A stretch of 7,350 bases of DNA, from positions 40,547 to 47,896 of the forward strand of contig DQCI01000132.1 of assembly GCA_003545125.1 (NCBI GenBank). Reading direction: 5' to 3'. The DNA is from Paracoccaceae bacterium (lineage in GTDB: Bacteria; Pseudomonadota; Alphaproteobacteria; Rhodobacterales; Rhodobacteraceae). The position numbers were made by a program, and so were the translations under genes. Positions 1 through 7,076 of this stretch are shown piece by piece. Numbering within the stretch: the stretch's first letter is position 1; every line of letters begins with the position of its first letter. The notes beneath the pieces are model-generated. The model was not told the origin of the DNA. It made no database searches and saw only the letters and a list, made by a program, of their open reading frames with translations.

Positions 1-498
1 GTCGCCCGACGCAAGCCAGATCGATTGCGTCTTGCCACCGCGCTCCGTCGACCCGATGCGAAACAGCGCGTCGTCCCCGAGGCTGATCGACAGCACCGGT
101 TGCGAATAATCCGCCTCGTCGCGGTCCTGGTGCAACCCCATCTTCGCCCCCGCCCGGTAGAAGTTCACCAGGCAGCAATCGGGTACCCGCGCCTCGGGGG
201 CCACCGCGCGCCACACTGCCAGGACAGGCTCCGGGATCTCCGGCCAGTCCACACCCGATGGATGGCGCTCGATGTAGCGGTAGCCGCGCCGATCTGAGAA
301 CCAGCCGTAGCGCCCCGCACTCGTCATCTGAACCGACATCGTCTTGCCCCAGCGGGTCTCGGGCGAGAACAGCGGCGCAGCGGCGACCACGTCGCGCAAA
401 GCCGCGACCATTTCCGCTTGCGCCGCCGCCCCGAGCCATCCGCGCCAAACCGGGGCATCGCCAAGAACAATGTCGGGTGTGCGCAGGTCTTCGTTCAT
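1..498 (-). CDS. alkB: AlkB-like 2-oxoglutarate/Fe(II)-dependent dioxygenase, partial (C-terminus beyond left edge)
   Basis: The reverse strand from an ATG at 498 reads without a stop to the window edge, giving 166 residues of a protein that is usually about 200 to 220. AlkB enzymes oxidatively remove methyl groups such as 1-methyladenine and 3-methylcytosine from DNA and RNA, using Fe(II), oxygen and 2-oxoglutarate. Visible family marks are the substrate-lid segment around residues 51-75 ([10 protein letters not shown], then [14 protein letters not shown]), the core [17 protein letters not shown] (112-128) with iron ligands His123 and Asp125, and the following [15 protein letters not shown] strand (135-149). 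The second iron histidine and the two 2-oxoglutarate-binding arginines expected near the C-terminus lie outside the window, so completeness cannot be judged. An AGGGGA-type ribosome site lies about 11 bases before the ATG. The gene is divergent from dnaK across a 201-bp spacer. Confidence 0.9.
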   Translation of the reverse strand, partial: MNEDLRTPDIVLGDAPVWRGWLGAAAQAEMVAALRDVVAAAPLFSPETRWGKTMSVQMTSAGRYGWFSDRRGYRYIERHPSGVDWPEIPEPVLAVWRAVAPEARVPDCCLVNFYRAGAKMGLHQDRDEADYSQPVLSISLGDDALFRIGSTERGGKTQSIWLASGD

Positions 499-558
499 CA
501 ATCGATCCAATCCCCTGAAAACGACTCGCTTTTTTGCGTTTCGCACCGAATTGCGCCG

Positions 559-590
559 CTTGCAGGCCTCAAACGCCCTCCCTATATACG
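559..590 (+). promoter_or_regulatory. RpoH (sigma-32) heat-shock promoter of dnaKJ
   Basis: A CTTG element at 559-562 is followed after 18 bases by CCTATATACG at 581-590. This matches, as I recall it, the alphaproteobacterial heat-shock promoter form CTTG-N(17-18)-CYTATNTNNG at every specified base. Transcription would start near 595 to 598, leaving a leader of about 100 bases before the dnaK ATG. No CIRCE inverted repeat (the HrcA operator) is visible in the spacer, so control by RpoH is the simplest reading. The promoter is assigned from sequence alone; the start site is inferred. Confidence 0.8.
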
Positions 591-699
591 CCCAGACGCC
601 GGGACGGGATCACCGAACCGGTCAGCAACATCGGGATCGGGCAGGAGTGCTTTCCAAGGCTCAGGCCCCAAACATCGCCTAAGAAGAGGATTTTTGAGC

Positions 700-2613
700 A
701 TGGCCAAAGTCATCGGTATCGACCTCGGCACCACGAACTCCTGTGTCGCCATCATGGATGGGTCGCAGCCGCGGGTTATCGAAAACTCGGAAGGGGCGCG
801 CACGACGCCCTCCATCGTCGCCTTCAAGGATGAAGAGCGGCTCGTCGGCCAGCCTGCGAAGCGCCAGGCCGTCACCAACCCCGACAACACCGTCTACGCC
901 GTCAAGCGCCTGATCGGCCGTCGTTACGACGACCCGGCCGTCGCCAAGGACAAGAACATGGTGCCCTACGAGATCGTCAACGGTGGCAATGGCGACGCTT
1001 GGGTGCAAGCTGCGGGCGAGAAGTATTCGCCGTCGCAAATTTCCGCCTTCATCCTGCAAAAGATGAAAGAGACCGCCGAAAGCTATCTCGGCGAAGAGGT
1101 GACCCAGGCCGTCATCACCGTGCCCGCCTACTTCAACGACGCCCAGCGCCAGTCGACCAAAGACGCCGGCAAGATCGCCGGCCTCGAAGTGCTGCGCATC
1201 ATCAACGAACCCACCGCCGCGGCGCTCGCCTATGGTCTCGAGAAGAAAGAGACCAAGACCATCGCCGTCTACGACCTTGGCGGCGGCACCTTCGACATCA
1301 CCATCCTCGAAATCGATGATGGCCTGTTCGAAGTGAAGTCCACCAACGGCGACACCTTCCTCGGTGGCGAAGACTTCGACATGAGGATCGTGAGCTACCT
1401 CGCCGACGAGTTCAAAAAGGAAAACAACGTCGATCTCACCCGCGACAAGATGGCGCTCCAGCGTCTCAAGGAAGCGGCCGAGAAAGCCAAGATCGAACTG
1501 TCGTCCTCGTCGCAGACCGAGATCAACCAGCCGTTCATCTCGATGGGCGCCGACGGCCAGCCTTTGCACATGGTGATGAAGCTCACCCGCGCGAAGCTCG
1601 AAAGCCTTGTCGGCGACCTGATCAAGAACTCGATGAAGCCCGCCGGCGCCGCGCTGAAGGATGCCGGCCTGTCGAAGGACGACATCGACGAGGTGATCCT
1701 GGTCGGCGGTATGACCCGCATGCCGAAGGTGATCGAAGAGGTCACCAAATTCTTCGGCAAGGAGCCGCACAAGGGTGTGAACCCCGACGAGGTCGTGGCC
1801 ATGGGCGCCGCGATCCAGGCCGGCGTGCTCCAGGGTGACGTGAAAGACGTGGTCCTGCTCGACGTCACGCCGCTGTCGCTCGGTATCGAAACGCTGGGCG
1901 GCGTGTTCACCCGCCTGATCGACCGCAACACCACGATCCCGACCAAGAAGAGCCAGATCTTCTCCACCGCCGAAGACAATCAGAACGCGGTGACGATCCG
2001 GGTGTTCCAGGGTGAGCGCGAGATGGCGGCCGACAACAAGATCCTCGGCCAGTTCAACCTCGAAGACATCCCGCCGGCCCCGCGCGGCATGCCGCAGATC
2101 GAGGTCGCCTTCGACATCGACGCCAACGGCATTGTCAGCGTCCAGGCCAAGGACAAGGGCACCGGCAAGGAGCAGAAGATCACCATCCAGGCCTCGGGCG
2201 GTCTGTCCGATGACGACATCGACAAGATGGTGAAGGAAGCCGAGGAAAACGCCGAGTCCGACAAGCAGCGGCGCGATCTGGTCGAGGCCAAGAACCAGGC
2301 CGAGAGCCTCATCCATTCGACCGAAAAGGCGATGGAAGAGCATGCCAGCAAGGTCGACCCGACCACCATCGAGGCGATCGAACTGGCCATCGCAGCGCTC
2401 AAGGACGTGCTCGAAAAGGATGATGCCGACAAGATCAAGTCGGGCATCCAGAACGTGACCGAAGCGGCCATGAAGCTTGGCGAGGCGATCTACAAGGCCG
2501 AACAGGAAGCCGAAACCGGCGAGGCCGAGCCCGACGACGGCGCGCCCTCGGGTGTGGACGACGATATCGTCGATGCCGATTTCGAGGACCTCGACGACGA
2601 AAAGCGGAAATAA
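700..2613 (+). CDS. dnaK: Hsp70 molecular chaperone DnaK
   Basis: This is a full-length DnaK of 637 residues, the usual bacterial size. It is a cytoplasmic ATP-driven chaperone that binds exposed hydrophobic peptides and works with DnaJ and the nucleotide exchange factor GrpE. All three Hsp70 signatures are present: IDLGTTNS (7-14), [13 protein letters not shown] (191-203) and [14 protein letters not shown] (333-346). The catalytic lysine sits in AVKRLIGR (Lys69). The interdomain linker VVLLDVTP (384-391) is followed by the beta substrate-binding domain (to about 505), a helical lid (about 506-605) and an acidic tail with DIVDADFED. The ATG at 700 is chosen because the protein then starts [10 protein letters not shown] as in the family and AAGAAGAGGA (681-690) provides a ribosome site; an in-frame opening back to 418 is only upstream read-through. 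It is the first gene of a dnaK-dnaJ operon behind an RpoH-type promoter. grpE is not in the window. Confidence 0.99.
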   Translation: MAKVIGIDLGTTNSCVAIMDGSQPRVIENSEGARTTPSIVAFKDEERLVGQPAKRQAVTNPDNTVYAVKRLIGRRYDDPAVAKDKNMVPYEIVNGGNGDAWVQAAGEKYSPSQISAFILQKMKETAESYLGEEVTQAVITVPAYFNDAQRQSTKDAGKIAGLEVLRIINEPTAAALAYGLEKKETKTIAVYDLGGGTFDITILEIDDGLFEVKSTNGDTFLGGEDFDMRIVSYLADEFKKENNVDLTRDKMALQRLKEAAEKAKIELSSSSQTEINQPFISMGADGQPLHMVMKLTRAKLESLVGDLIKNSMKPAGAALKDAGLSKDDIDEVILVGGMTRMPKVIEEVTKFFGKEPHKGVNPDEVVAMGAAIQAGVLQGDVKDVVLLDVTPLSLGIETLGGVFTRLIDRNTTIPTKKSQIFSTAEDNQNAVTIRVFQGEREMAADNKILGQFNLEDIPPAPRGMPQIEVAFDIDANGIVSVQAKDKGTGKEQKITIQASGGLSDDDIDKMVKEAEENAESDKQRRDLVEAKNQAESLIHSTEKAMEEHASKVDPTTIEAIELAIAALKDVLEKDDADKIKSGIQNVTEAAMKLGEAIYKAEQEAETGEAEPDDGAPSGVDDDIVDADFEDLDDEKRK

Positions 2614-2679
2614 AATCCGCGACGCTTTCGCCGGCTCGTGAACCACGGGTCGGCGCATGCGTTCTCAAGAGGCGAAATC

Positions 2680-3825
2680 ATGTCGAAGCGAGACTATTAC
2701 GAGGTTCTGGGCACGTCGAAGGGCGCGTCGGCCGATGAGATCAAGAAGGCCTACCGCACCAAGGCCAAGGAACTTCATCCCGATCGCAACGCCGACAATC
2801 CGGATGCGGAAGCGCAGTTCAAGGAAGTGAACGAGGCCTACGACGTCCTCAAGGATGGCGACAGGAAGGCCGCCTACGACCGCTTTGGCCATGCCGCTTT
2901 CGAAGGTGGCATGGGGGGTGGTCCGCGTCCCGGCGGCCACCCGGGCCAGGGCGATTTCGCCTCTGCCTTCTCGGATGTGTTCGACGATCTGTTCGGCGAT
3001 TTCATGGGCGCGCAGCGCGGTGGTGGCGGCCGGCGCGCAACCCGTGGCTCCGATCTGCGCTACAACCTCGGTGTCACGCTCGAAGAGGCCTACCACGGCC
3101 TTCAGAAGACCATCAACGTGCCCACATCCGTCGCCTGCAACGAATGCAACGGAACCGGCGCCGAAAGCGGCGCGGAACCCACCACCTGTCCGACCTGCTC
3201 AGGCCTTGGCAAGGTGCGCGCGCAACAGGGCTTTTTCACCGTCGAACGCACCTGCCCGACCTGTCATGGCGCGGGCCACATGATCAAGAACCCCTGCAAG
3301 GCCTGCCACGGCCAGGGCCGGATCGAAAAGGACCGTTCGCTGTCCGTCAACATCCCCGCCGGGGTGGAAACGGGCACGCGCATCCGGCTCGCCGGCGAAG
3401 GCGAGGCAGGGATGCGCGGCGGTCCGCCGGGCGATCTCTACATCTTCATCGAAGTGGCCCAGCACCCTATCTTCGACCGCGAAGGCGTGAACCTGCACTG
3501 CCGCGTGCCGGTCTCGGTCACCGCCGCCGCGCTGGGCGGCGATATCGAGGTGCCGACCATCGACGGCGGCCGCAGCCGGGTAAAAATCCCGGCCGGCTCG
3601 CAGTCCGGTCGGCAGATGCGCCTGCGCTCGAAGGGCATGCCGGCGCTGCGCGGCAACGCTTTGGGCGACATGTATATCGAACTCGCCGTCGAGACCCCGG
3701 TGAACCTCACCAGCCGCCAGAAGGAGCTTCTGCGCGAGTTCGAGGAGATGTCCGCCGAGAACAACCCGGAAAGCTCGAACTTCTTCTCGAAGGTGAAGAG
3801 CTTCTGGGACGGGATGAAGAGCTGA
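2680..3825 (+). CDS. dnaJ: Hsp40 co-chaperone DnaJ (type I)
   Basis: This is a complete type I DnaJ of 381 residues. It delivers unfolded clients to DnaK and stimulates DnaK ATP hydrolysis. Domains in order: a J domain (about 4-70) with the essential HPD tripeptide at 33-35; a glycine/phenylalanine-rich region (about 74-120); a zinc-binding region with four CxxCxGxG repeats, CNECNGTG (153-160), CPTCSGLG (170-177), CPTCHGAG (192-199) and CKACHGQG (206-213); then the two beta-rich client-binding domains and the C-terminal dimerisation segment. The ATG at 2680 is preceded by AAGAGG (2667-2672) with a 7-base gap and gives the canonical [11 protein letters not shown] start; an in-frame GTG at 2638 is less likely. 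It lies 66 bases after dnaK with no convincing terminator between, so it should share the heat-shock transcript. Confidence 0.99.
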   Translation: MSKRDYYEVLGTSKGASADEIKKAYRTKAKELHPDRNADNPDAEAQFKEVNEAYDVLKDGDRKAAYDRFGHAAFEGGMGGGPRPGGHPGQGDFASAFSDVFDDLFGDFMGAQRGGGGRRATRGSDLRYNLGVTLEEAYHGLQKTINVPTSVACNECNGTGAESGAEPTTCPTCSGLGKVRAQQGFFTVERTCPTCHGAGHMIKNPCKACHGQGRIEKDRSLSVNIPAGVETGTRIRLAGEGEAGMRGGPPGDLYIFIEVAQHPIFDREGVNLHCRVPVSVTAAALGGDIEVPTIDGGRSRVKIPAGSQSGRQMRLRSKGMPALRGNALGDMYIELAVETPVNLTSRQKELLREFEEMSAENNPESSNFFSKVKSFWDGMKS

Positions 3826-3847
3826 GAACAGACCCCGGCGACTCCCC

Positions 3848-3907
3848 GCCGCTTCTGCGGCATGCAAAATCCGCACTGCCCCGGCCGTTCATCGTATCGG
3901 GCGGGGC
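3848..3907 (+). terminator. Candidate terminator hairpins downstream of dnaJ
   Basis: Two GC-rich hairpins follow the dnaJ stop. The first is GCCGC-TTCT-GCGGC (3848-3861), a perfect 5-bp stem with a 4-base loop, 22 bases after the stop. The second pairs GCCCCGGCCG (3878-3887) with CGGGCGGGGC (3898-3907), 9 of 10 positions with one G-G mismatch and a 10-base loop. Neither is followed by a T run, so they are not textbook intrinsic terminators. They could still end or protect the 3' end of the dnaKJ transcript. Confidence 0.4.
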
Positions 3908-3918
3908 AAACGCGTTTC

Positions 3919-3974
3919 GAAGACCAGTTTCCTAGGATACCGCGGTCGGTTTCCTAGGAAACTGGTTGGTCTTC
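3919..3974. repeat. 56-bp inverted repeat made of two CCTAGG-centred palindromes
   Basis: ACCAGTTTCCTAGGA (3923-3937) is the exact reverse complement of TCCTAGGAAACTGGT (3952-3966), giving a 15-bp stem with a 14-base loop. The complementarity continues outside a 4-base insertion on the right arm (GAAG at 3919-3922 with CTTC at 3971-3974). Each arm contains a near-palindrome of its own: GTTTCCTAGGAAAC (3949-3962) is perfect, and GTTTCCTAGGATAC (3927-3940) differs at one base, so the arms are also direct repeats 22 bp apart. The element lies between the convergent dnaJ and aroE genes. It may act as a bidirectional terminator or RNA-stabilising hairpin, be a REP-like element, or be a paired operator. 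There is no adjacent T run on either strand, so simple intrinsic termination is not clearly supported. Confidence 0.8.
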
Positions 3975-4117
3975 CAGTCGGCAGAAACCAAATGATTCCA
4001 GCGTAGTAGGGGGTGAGGGCCCGTCGCTCCCAAAGGGTCGCATCAAGGATCGGCCAGGATCGCCCCGCGTACCAAGGATCCCCGCCTGAAACCCGTGGCC
4101 GGGCACGAAAACAGACC
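3975..4117. other. Remainder of the dnaJ-aroE convergent spacer
   Basis: I see no gene here. The dnaJ-aroE spacer as a whole is 292 bases (3826-4117). This part has three short AGGATC copies (at 4046, 4056 and 4075), too short to call a repeat family. On the minus strand, 15 to 26 bases past the aroE stop, CCCG-GCCA-CGGG (4092-4103) is followed by TTTC, a weak candidate aroE terminator. Confidence 0.4.
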
Positions 4118-4936
4118 CTATTCCAGCGGAACCGTGAGTTCGGCGATCAGGGCGCTGGTCTCCGGCCACTTGCCGCGCCACCAGTGAAACGCCTCCGCCG
4201 CCTGTTCGACCAGCATGCCGACACCATCGGCGATCTGGCGTGCGCGGTATTCTTTCGCCTGGGCAAGAAACGGTGTCAGGCCCTTCCCGTAGGCAAGGTC
4301 ATAGGCGAGCTCCGCGCCGACGAAAGCGACCCCGGGGATCGGCGGCGCCGCACCCGCGAGGCTGGCCGAGGTGCCGTTGAGCAGGATGTCGAAGCCGGGT
4401 TCCAGCGCCTCGTATCCGCACGCGGTGATCGACCCGCGCGGACCGAGAAGCCCAGCCACCTCCTGCGCCCGTTCGACGGAGCGGTTGGCGATGACGATCT
4501 CGGCCACCCCGGCCTCGATCAACGGTTCCAGCGCGCCGCGCGCCGCGCCGCCGGCCCCGGCGATCAGCACCCGTTTTCCTTTCGGGTCGACGCCGAGGTT
4601 GCGACGAATGTCGCGCACCAGGCCGATGCCGTCGAAGTTTTCGGCGATGATGCGCCCGTCTTCGAACTTCAGGCAGTTGGCCGCGCCGCAGATCGCTGCG
4701 CTCTCGCGCGAGTCGTCCGCCATTGCCTCGGCTTCGACCTTGAAGGGCGCGGTCACATTGAGGCCCTGGCCGCCATGTTCGATGAAGGCGTGCACCGCCT
4801 CCTCAAAGCCGCCGGCCTCGATCTCCCACGCCTCGTAGCTCATGTCTTCGCCGAACTGTTCGGCAAAGGCGGTGTGCAGCTTGGGGCTCTTCGTCTGGGC
4901 GATCGGGTTGCCGAAAACGGCATAACGGTCGGTCAT
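4118..4936 (-). CDS. aroE: Shikimate dehydrogenase (NADP+) AroE
   Basis: A 272-residue protein of normal AroE length, reducing 3-dehydroshikimate to shikimate with NADPH in aromatic amino acid synthesis. Family marks are [13 protein letters not shown] (9-21), LNVTAPFK (59-66) with the catalytic lysine Lys66, GAANCL (84-89) with Asn87, NFDGIG (100-105) with catalytic Asp102, the NADP-binding loop GAGGAAR (127-133), NRS (151-153) and [10 protein letters not shown] (about 238-247). Several substrate-site positions differ from the textbook enzyme: the Ser of the usual SxS pair is Thr15, NT is NC at 87-88, and the Thr before the catalytic Asp is Phe101. The ATG at 4936 overlaps the aroQ stop by four bases (ATGA), with GGGGA inside aroQ as its ribosome site, so translation is probably coupled. 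The length and the YGKGLTPFL segment resemble gammaproteobacterial AroE, in my judgement. It could also be a divergent paralogue with altered specificity. Confidence 0.9.
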   Translation of the reverse strand: MTDRYAVFGNPIAQTKSPKLHTAFAEQFGEDMSYEAWEIEAGGFEEAVHAFIEHGGQGLNVTAPFKVEAEAMADDSRESAAICGAANCLKFEDGRIIAENFDGIGLVRDIRRNLGVDPKGKRVLIAGAGGAARGALEPLIEAGVAEIVIANRSVERAQEVAGLLGPRGSITACGYEALEPGFDILLNGTSASLAGAAPPIPGVAFVGAELAYDLAYGKGLTPFLAQAKEYRARQIADGVGMLVEQAAEAFHWWRGKWPETSALIAELTVPLE

Positions 4937-5382
4937 GCGAGCAATGTCCCCATCCGGCGCATCGCCAACGCATAGCCTTCGACACCGAAGCCCACGATCA
5001 CCCCGTCGGCGCGCGGCGAGATGTAGGAATGATGCCGGAACGGCTCGCGTTTGTGGATGTTGGAGATATGCACCTCGAGCACCGGCCCGTCGAAGGTGTT
5101 CAAGGCGTCAAAGAGCGCCACCGAGGTATGGGTGAGCGCGCCCGCATTGATGATGATGCCCGCACTCGTCTCGCGCGCCTCATGGATCCAGTCGAGGATC
5201 TCGCCCTCGTGGTTGGATTGGCTGAGCGCGCTGTCGAGCCCGAGCTCGCGTCCCACCGCGGCGCACATCGCCGCCACGTCGTCGAGCGTATCGTGCCCGT
5301 AGATCTCGGGCTCGCGCAGGCCGAGCAGGTTGAGGTTCGGCCCGTTCAGGATCGTGATGAGCTTGGCGCCGGTGTTGGCCAC
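4933..5382 (-). CDS. aroQ: Type II 3-dehydroquinate dehydratase AroQ
   Basis: A 149-residue type II dehydroquinase, which dehydrates 3-dehydroquinate to 3-dehydroshikimate; type II enzymes form dodecamers in the cytoplasm. Visible marks are [17 protein letters not shown] (13-29) with the catalytic tyrosine Tyr28, [12 protein letters not shown] (55-66), [13 protein letters not shown] (78-90) and [15 protein letters not shown] (102-116) with the catalytic histidine His105. I chose the GTG at 5382, not an in-frame ATG at 5421, because GGGGGAGA (5388-5395) sits five bases upstream and the length then fits the family of about 145 to 150; the longer form would add 13 residues outside the conserved fold. 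It is followed directly by aroE with a four-base overlap, so the pair supplies two consecutive shikimate-pathway steps. A hairpin overlaps its ribosome site. Confidence 0.96.
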   Translation of the reverse strand: MANTGAKLITILNGPNLNLLGLREPEIYGHDTLDDVAAMCAAVGRELGLDSALSQSNHEGEILDWIHEARETSAGIIINAGALTHTSVALFDALNTFDGPVLEVHISNIHKREPFRHHSYISPRADGVIVGFGVEGYALAMRRMGTLLA

Positions 5383-5391
5383 GTCTGTCTC

Positions 5392-5429
5392 CCCCGTTTG
5401 GTGCACGCTGTTTGGCACCAAAAACGGGG
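5392..5429 (-). promoter_or_regulatory. Leader hairpin overlapping the aroQ Shine-Dalgarno
   Basis: In the sense of aroQ, CCCCGTTTTTGGTGC (5429-5415) can pair with GCACCAAACGGGG (5404-5392): 5 bp, a 2-base bulge in the T tract, 3 bp, then 5 bp, with a 10-base loop. The 3' arm ends in the G run that begins the aroQ ribosome site GGGGGAGA (5395-5388), so folding would hide part of it. It could be a translational control hairpin. It could instead be the terminator of the upstream DUF2793 gene, although no T run follows, or a DNA-level operator. The pairing is seen directly; the role is inference. Confidence 0.5.
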
Positions 5430-5470
5430 TTGGACAAGAATGGCCCGGAAATTAGCCCGCCCCGGCCGCC

Positions 5471-6457
5471 TCAGAACCAGCGGCCAATCGCCATGATGTT
5501 CGTGTCGGGAAGCTCGGTGCCGCCGTCCTGGGTGTAGGTGTTCAGCGTCGCGTCCGTCGCCGTCACGCCGGTAACGGTGATGAACCGGGCGAACGCGTCC
5601 CTCGCCGTCGTCGTCACCGCGGCATTCGCGTCGACGAACGGGGCCGGAAACGTCCAGACGCCGCCGCTGCTGCCCGCGGCGGTGAAATCGTTCCTCCAGC
5701 ACATCTGCGTGCCGTCGGCGAACCGGGTGTAGCTGCCGTTGGCATTGGTCGCGGTCTCAAACAATGCCGAACCGGGCCCGGGCGTCGCGCTGACCGTGCC
5801 GACCAGGTTGCCGGTGGTCAAAAGCGCGTCGCCCGGCGACAGCTTGGCGGCGTCTTGCCAGCTGCTGCCGTCCGCACTGAGCTTGATCGAGAAATCGTCG
5901 TCGCCGGTGAGCCCGAATTCCGCGCGGCCCGAGAACCCGGTCTGGAACAGAACCGATGCGGTATCGGCGACGCCGGCCTTGTTGATCTTGAGCTGGTGGC
6001 CGCTGCCTTCATGCGACAGGAGCGTCGCGGGCGCGGAGACGTTGAGCCGGTTTGTGAGATCGGAGGTCGTGTTGACGCCGACGCCCGCGAGGTTCTGTGT
6101 GCTTGCCGCGCCGCCCCCGGTGACCGCAGACCAGACGGATCCGGTAAACACCCGCACCTCTGAGGTGGCCGCATGCGCCGCGATCCAGCCGGCGGTGGGC
6201 GTGTGAAACTGCCACGCGCCATCGACCCAGGTCGCGAGCAGCCCGGTCGCGCCGAACCAGTCGCCGGTGCCACCGGCGCCGACCGCGTAGACCTTGCCTT
6301 CCTCCGGGGTGACAGGCGGATCGGTGGCGTCGAACTCCTCCACCGTGAGCTGTACGAAGATGTCGAGTATTCTCAACGCTTCGTTGTGAGTCACATGTTT
6401 CTGCGCCTGCGCGGGCTGCAGGAGCGGCAGTTCGAGCCGTGGCGAAATGTCCGACAT
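5471..6457 (-). CDS. DUF2793 domain-containing phage/GTA tail-fibre-like protein
   Basis: A 328-residue protein. The N-terminal part (about 4-115), with SPRLELPLLQPAQAQKHVTH (5-24), then NEALRILD and GKVYAVGAGGTGDWFG, is characteristic of DUF2793, a family common in alphaproteobacterial prophages and gene-transfer-agent-like loci. The middle (about 130-215) is a beta-rich glycine/serine/threonine segment resembling fibre or baseplate-attached domains. The C-terminal part holds NGSYTRFADGTQMCWRNDF (240-258), a motif typical of phage tail-fibre tips, and ends AIGRWF. The ATG at 6457 is chosen because GGAGGT (6466-6461) lies three bases upstream; an in-frame ATG at 6496 has no such site. No signal peptide or membrane segment is seen. 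The likely role is structural or receptor-binding on a phage-like particle, but the exact function is unknown. It lies 88 bases upstream of aroQ on the same strand and overlaps the preceding reading frame by 67 bases. Confidence 0.85.
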   Translation of the reverse strand: MSDISPRLELPLLQPAQAQKHVTHNEALRILDIFVQLTVEEFDATDPPVTPEEGKVYAVGAGGTGDWFGATGLLATWVDGAWQFHTPTAGWIAAHAATSEVRVFTGSVWSAVTGGGAASTQNLAGVGVNTTSDLTNRLNVSAPATLLSHEGSGHQLKINKAGVADTASVLFQTGFSGRAEFGLTGDDDFSIKLSADGSSWQDAAKLSPGDALLTTGNLVGTVSATPGPGSALFETATNANGSYTRFADGTQMCWRNDFTAAGSSGGVWTFPAPFVDANAAVTTTARDAFARFITVTGVTATDATLNTYTQDGGTELPDTNIMAIGRWF

Positions 6458-6933
6458 GGGACCTCCAGATGCATGGGAATTGGCCCCGGTGTACATGTCC
6501 GGGTCTCAAGGCTTTCGGTATCCGCCGCGCGTGGTCTTAACCTCTTGGAAAGGTCTCGCCCGCCCGTCGTCGACATCCGCCAGAGAAGGTAGCCGACGAC
6601 CGCGAGGCCGAGGTTGATGACGACATGCCTGCTGGTCACGCCTTTGCGCGCCCGCGCGTCTTCGTCGTGCCGCGGGTCGAACACGTTCGACTGCGCGACC
6701 ATGTCGGCCAGGGCGTTCTGGTCTTTCGGTTGCACCCGCCTGACCCCCCGCGCGCGCGGCGCGTTGAGCGCGTCCATCGCCTGCACCATGCTGTCCAGGC
6801 GCTCGACTTCCTCTTCGAGCTTGTCGGGCGACGCGTCCAGGTGTTCCGCCACAAGCGCGTTTCGCACCCCGGCGGTCGCCCGGCGCGTCGCCGCGTCCTC
6901 GAGCGCGCGTTGCGCCTCCTGCGGGTTGATCAC
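6391..6933 (-). CDS. Unrecognised small protein with one probable transmembrane helix (3' end doubtful)
   Basis: I do not recognise the family. The frame starts with a GTG at 6933, with GGAG six bases upstream, and gives 180 residues. Residues 1-100 are charged and mostly helical, with a heptad-like stretch KLEEEVERLDSMVQAMDAL (38-56) that could form a coiled coil and a basic segment RARGVRRVQPK (60-70). A hydrophobic run VVINLGLAVVGYLLW (104-118) is a probable single membrane helix. After about residue 125 the codon use loses the G/C-ending bias (AGG TTA AGA CCA) and the frame continues 67 bases into the DUF2793 gene, so the natural C-terminus is probably earlier. Deleting one G from the G-rich run near 6558-6568 would give a stop at 6537-6539. 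The position beside a tail-fibre-like gene suggests a phage-related accessory protein, but this is only context. Confidence 0.6.
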   Translation of the reverse strand: MINPQEAQRALEDAATRRATAGVRNALVAEHLDASPDKLEEEVERLDSMVQAMDALNAPRARGVRRVQPKDQNALADMVAQSNVFDPRHDEDARARKGVTSRHVVINLGLAVVGYLLWRMSTTGGRDLSKRLRPRAADTESLETRTCTPGPIPMHLEVPCRTFRHGSNCRSCSPRRRRNM

Positions 6934-7004
6934 GACAATCTCCGGCCCGTCCGGCTCTTCCAGCCGTTCCGCATTGCCCCGGCCACGGCCTACGAAGCGA
7001 AATA

Positions 7005-7076
7005 CTACGATTCGAGGTAGATCAGAGACTGTGCCGCGCGGATCGAATCCAGCTGCATCTCCTCGATCTCGTTCAC
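7005..7076 (-). pseudogene. Displaced C-terminal segment of the right-edge gene
   Basis: This short frame (GTG at 7076, stop TAG at 7007-7005, 23 codons) reads VNEIEEMQLD then SIRAAQSLIYLES, a well-behaved amphipathic helix with coding-like codons. It begins inside the TGA that ends the neighbouring frame (GTGA overlap). If one 14-bp unit of the adjacent tandem repeat is removed, the upstream frame runs straight into this one. I therefore read it as the original C-terminus of that gene, cut off by a frameshift, rather than as a separate peptide. A short independent ORF translated by coupling is the alternative. Confidence 0.5.

Noticed and set aside
418..699. Upstream extension of dnaK by 94 codons
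   Set aside because: It would span the heat-shock promoter and overlap alkB. The ATG at 700 has a ribosome site and matches the family N-terminus.
499..699. CIRCE operator upstream of dnaK
   Set aside because: No TTAGCACTC/GAGTGCTAA inverted repeat is present in the spacer.
679..2658. 659-codon open frame antisense to the whole of dnaK
   Set aside because: Long antisense frames opposite hsp70 genes are a known by-product of codon bias in GC-rich genomes. The predicted protein matches nothing I recognise, and its codon positions mirror dnaK.
4045..4080. Three AGGATC copies in the dnaJ-aroE spacer
   Set aside because: Six-base identity with irregular spacing is expected by chance at this scale.
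4013..4975. 320-codon plus-strand frame opposite aroE
   Set aside because: It is rich in Arg and Ala, lacks motifs, and is the shadow of a clearly real aroE.
6968..7004. In-frame extension of the small membrane-protein gene upstream of 6933
   Set aside because: The frame is open and looks partly coding (GRGNAERLEEPDGPE), but it has no ATG, GTG or TTG start before 6933, whereas the GTG at 6933 has a GGAG site. The upstream part may be a relic of a longer protein.
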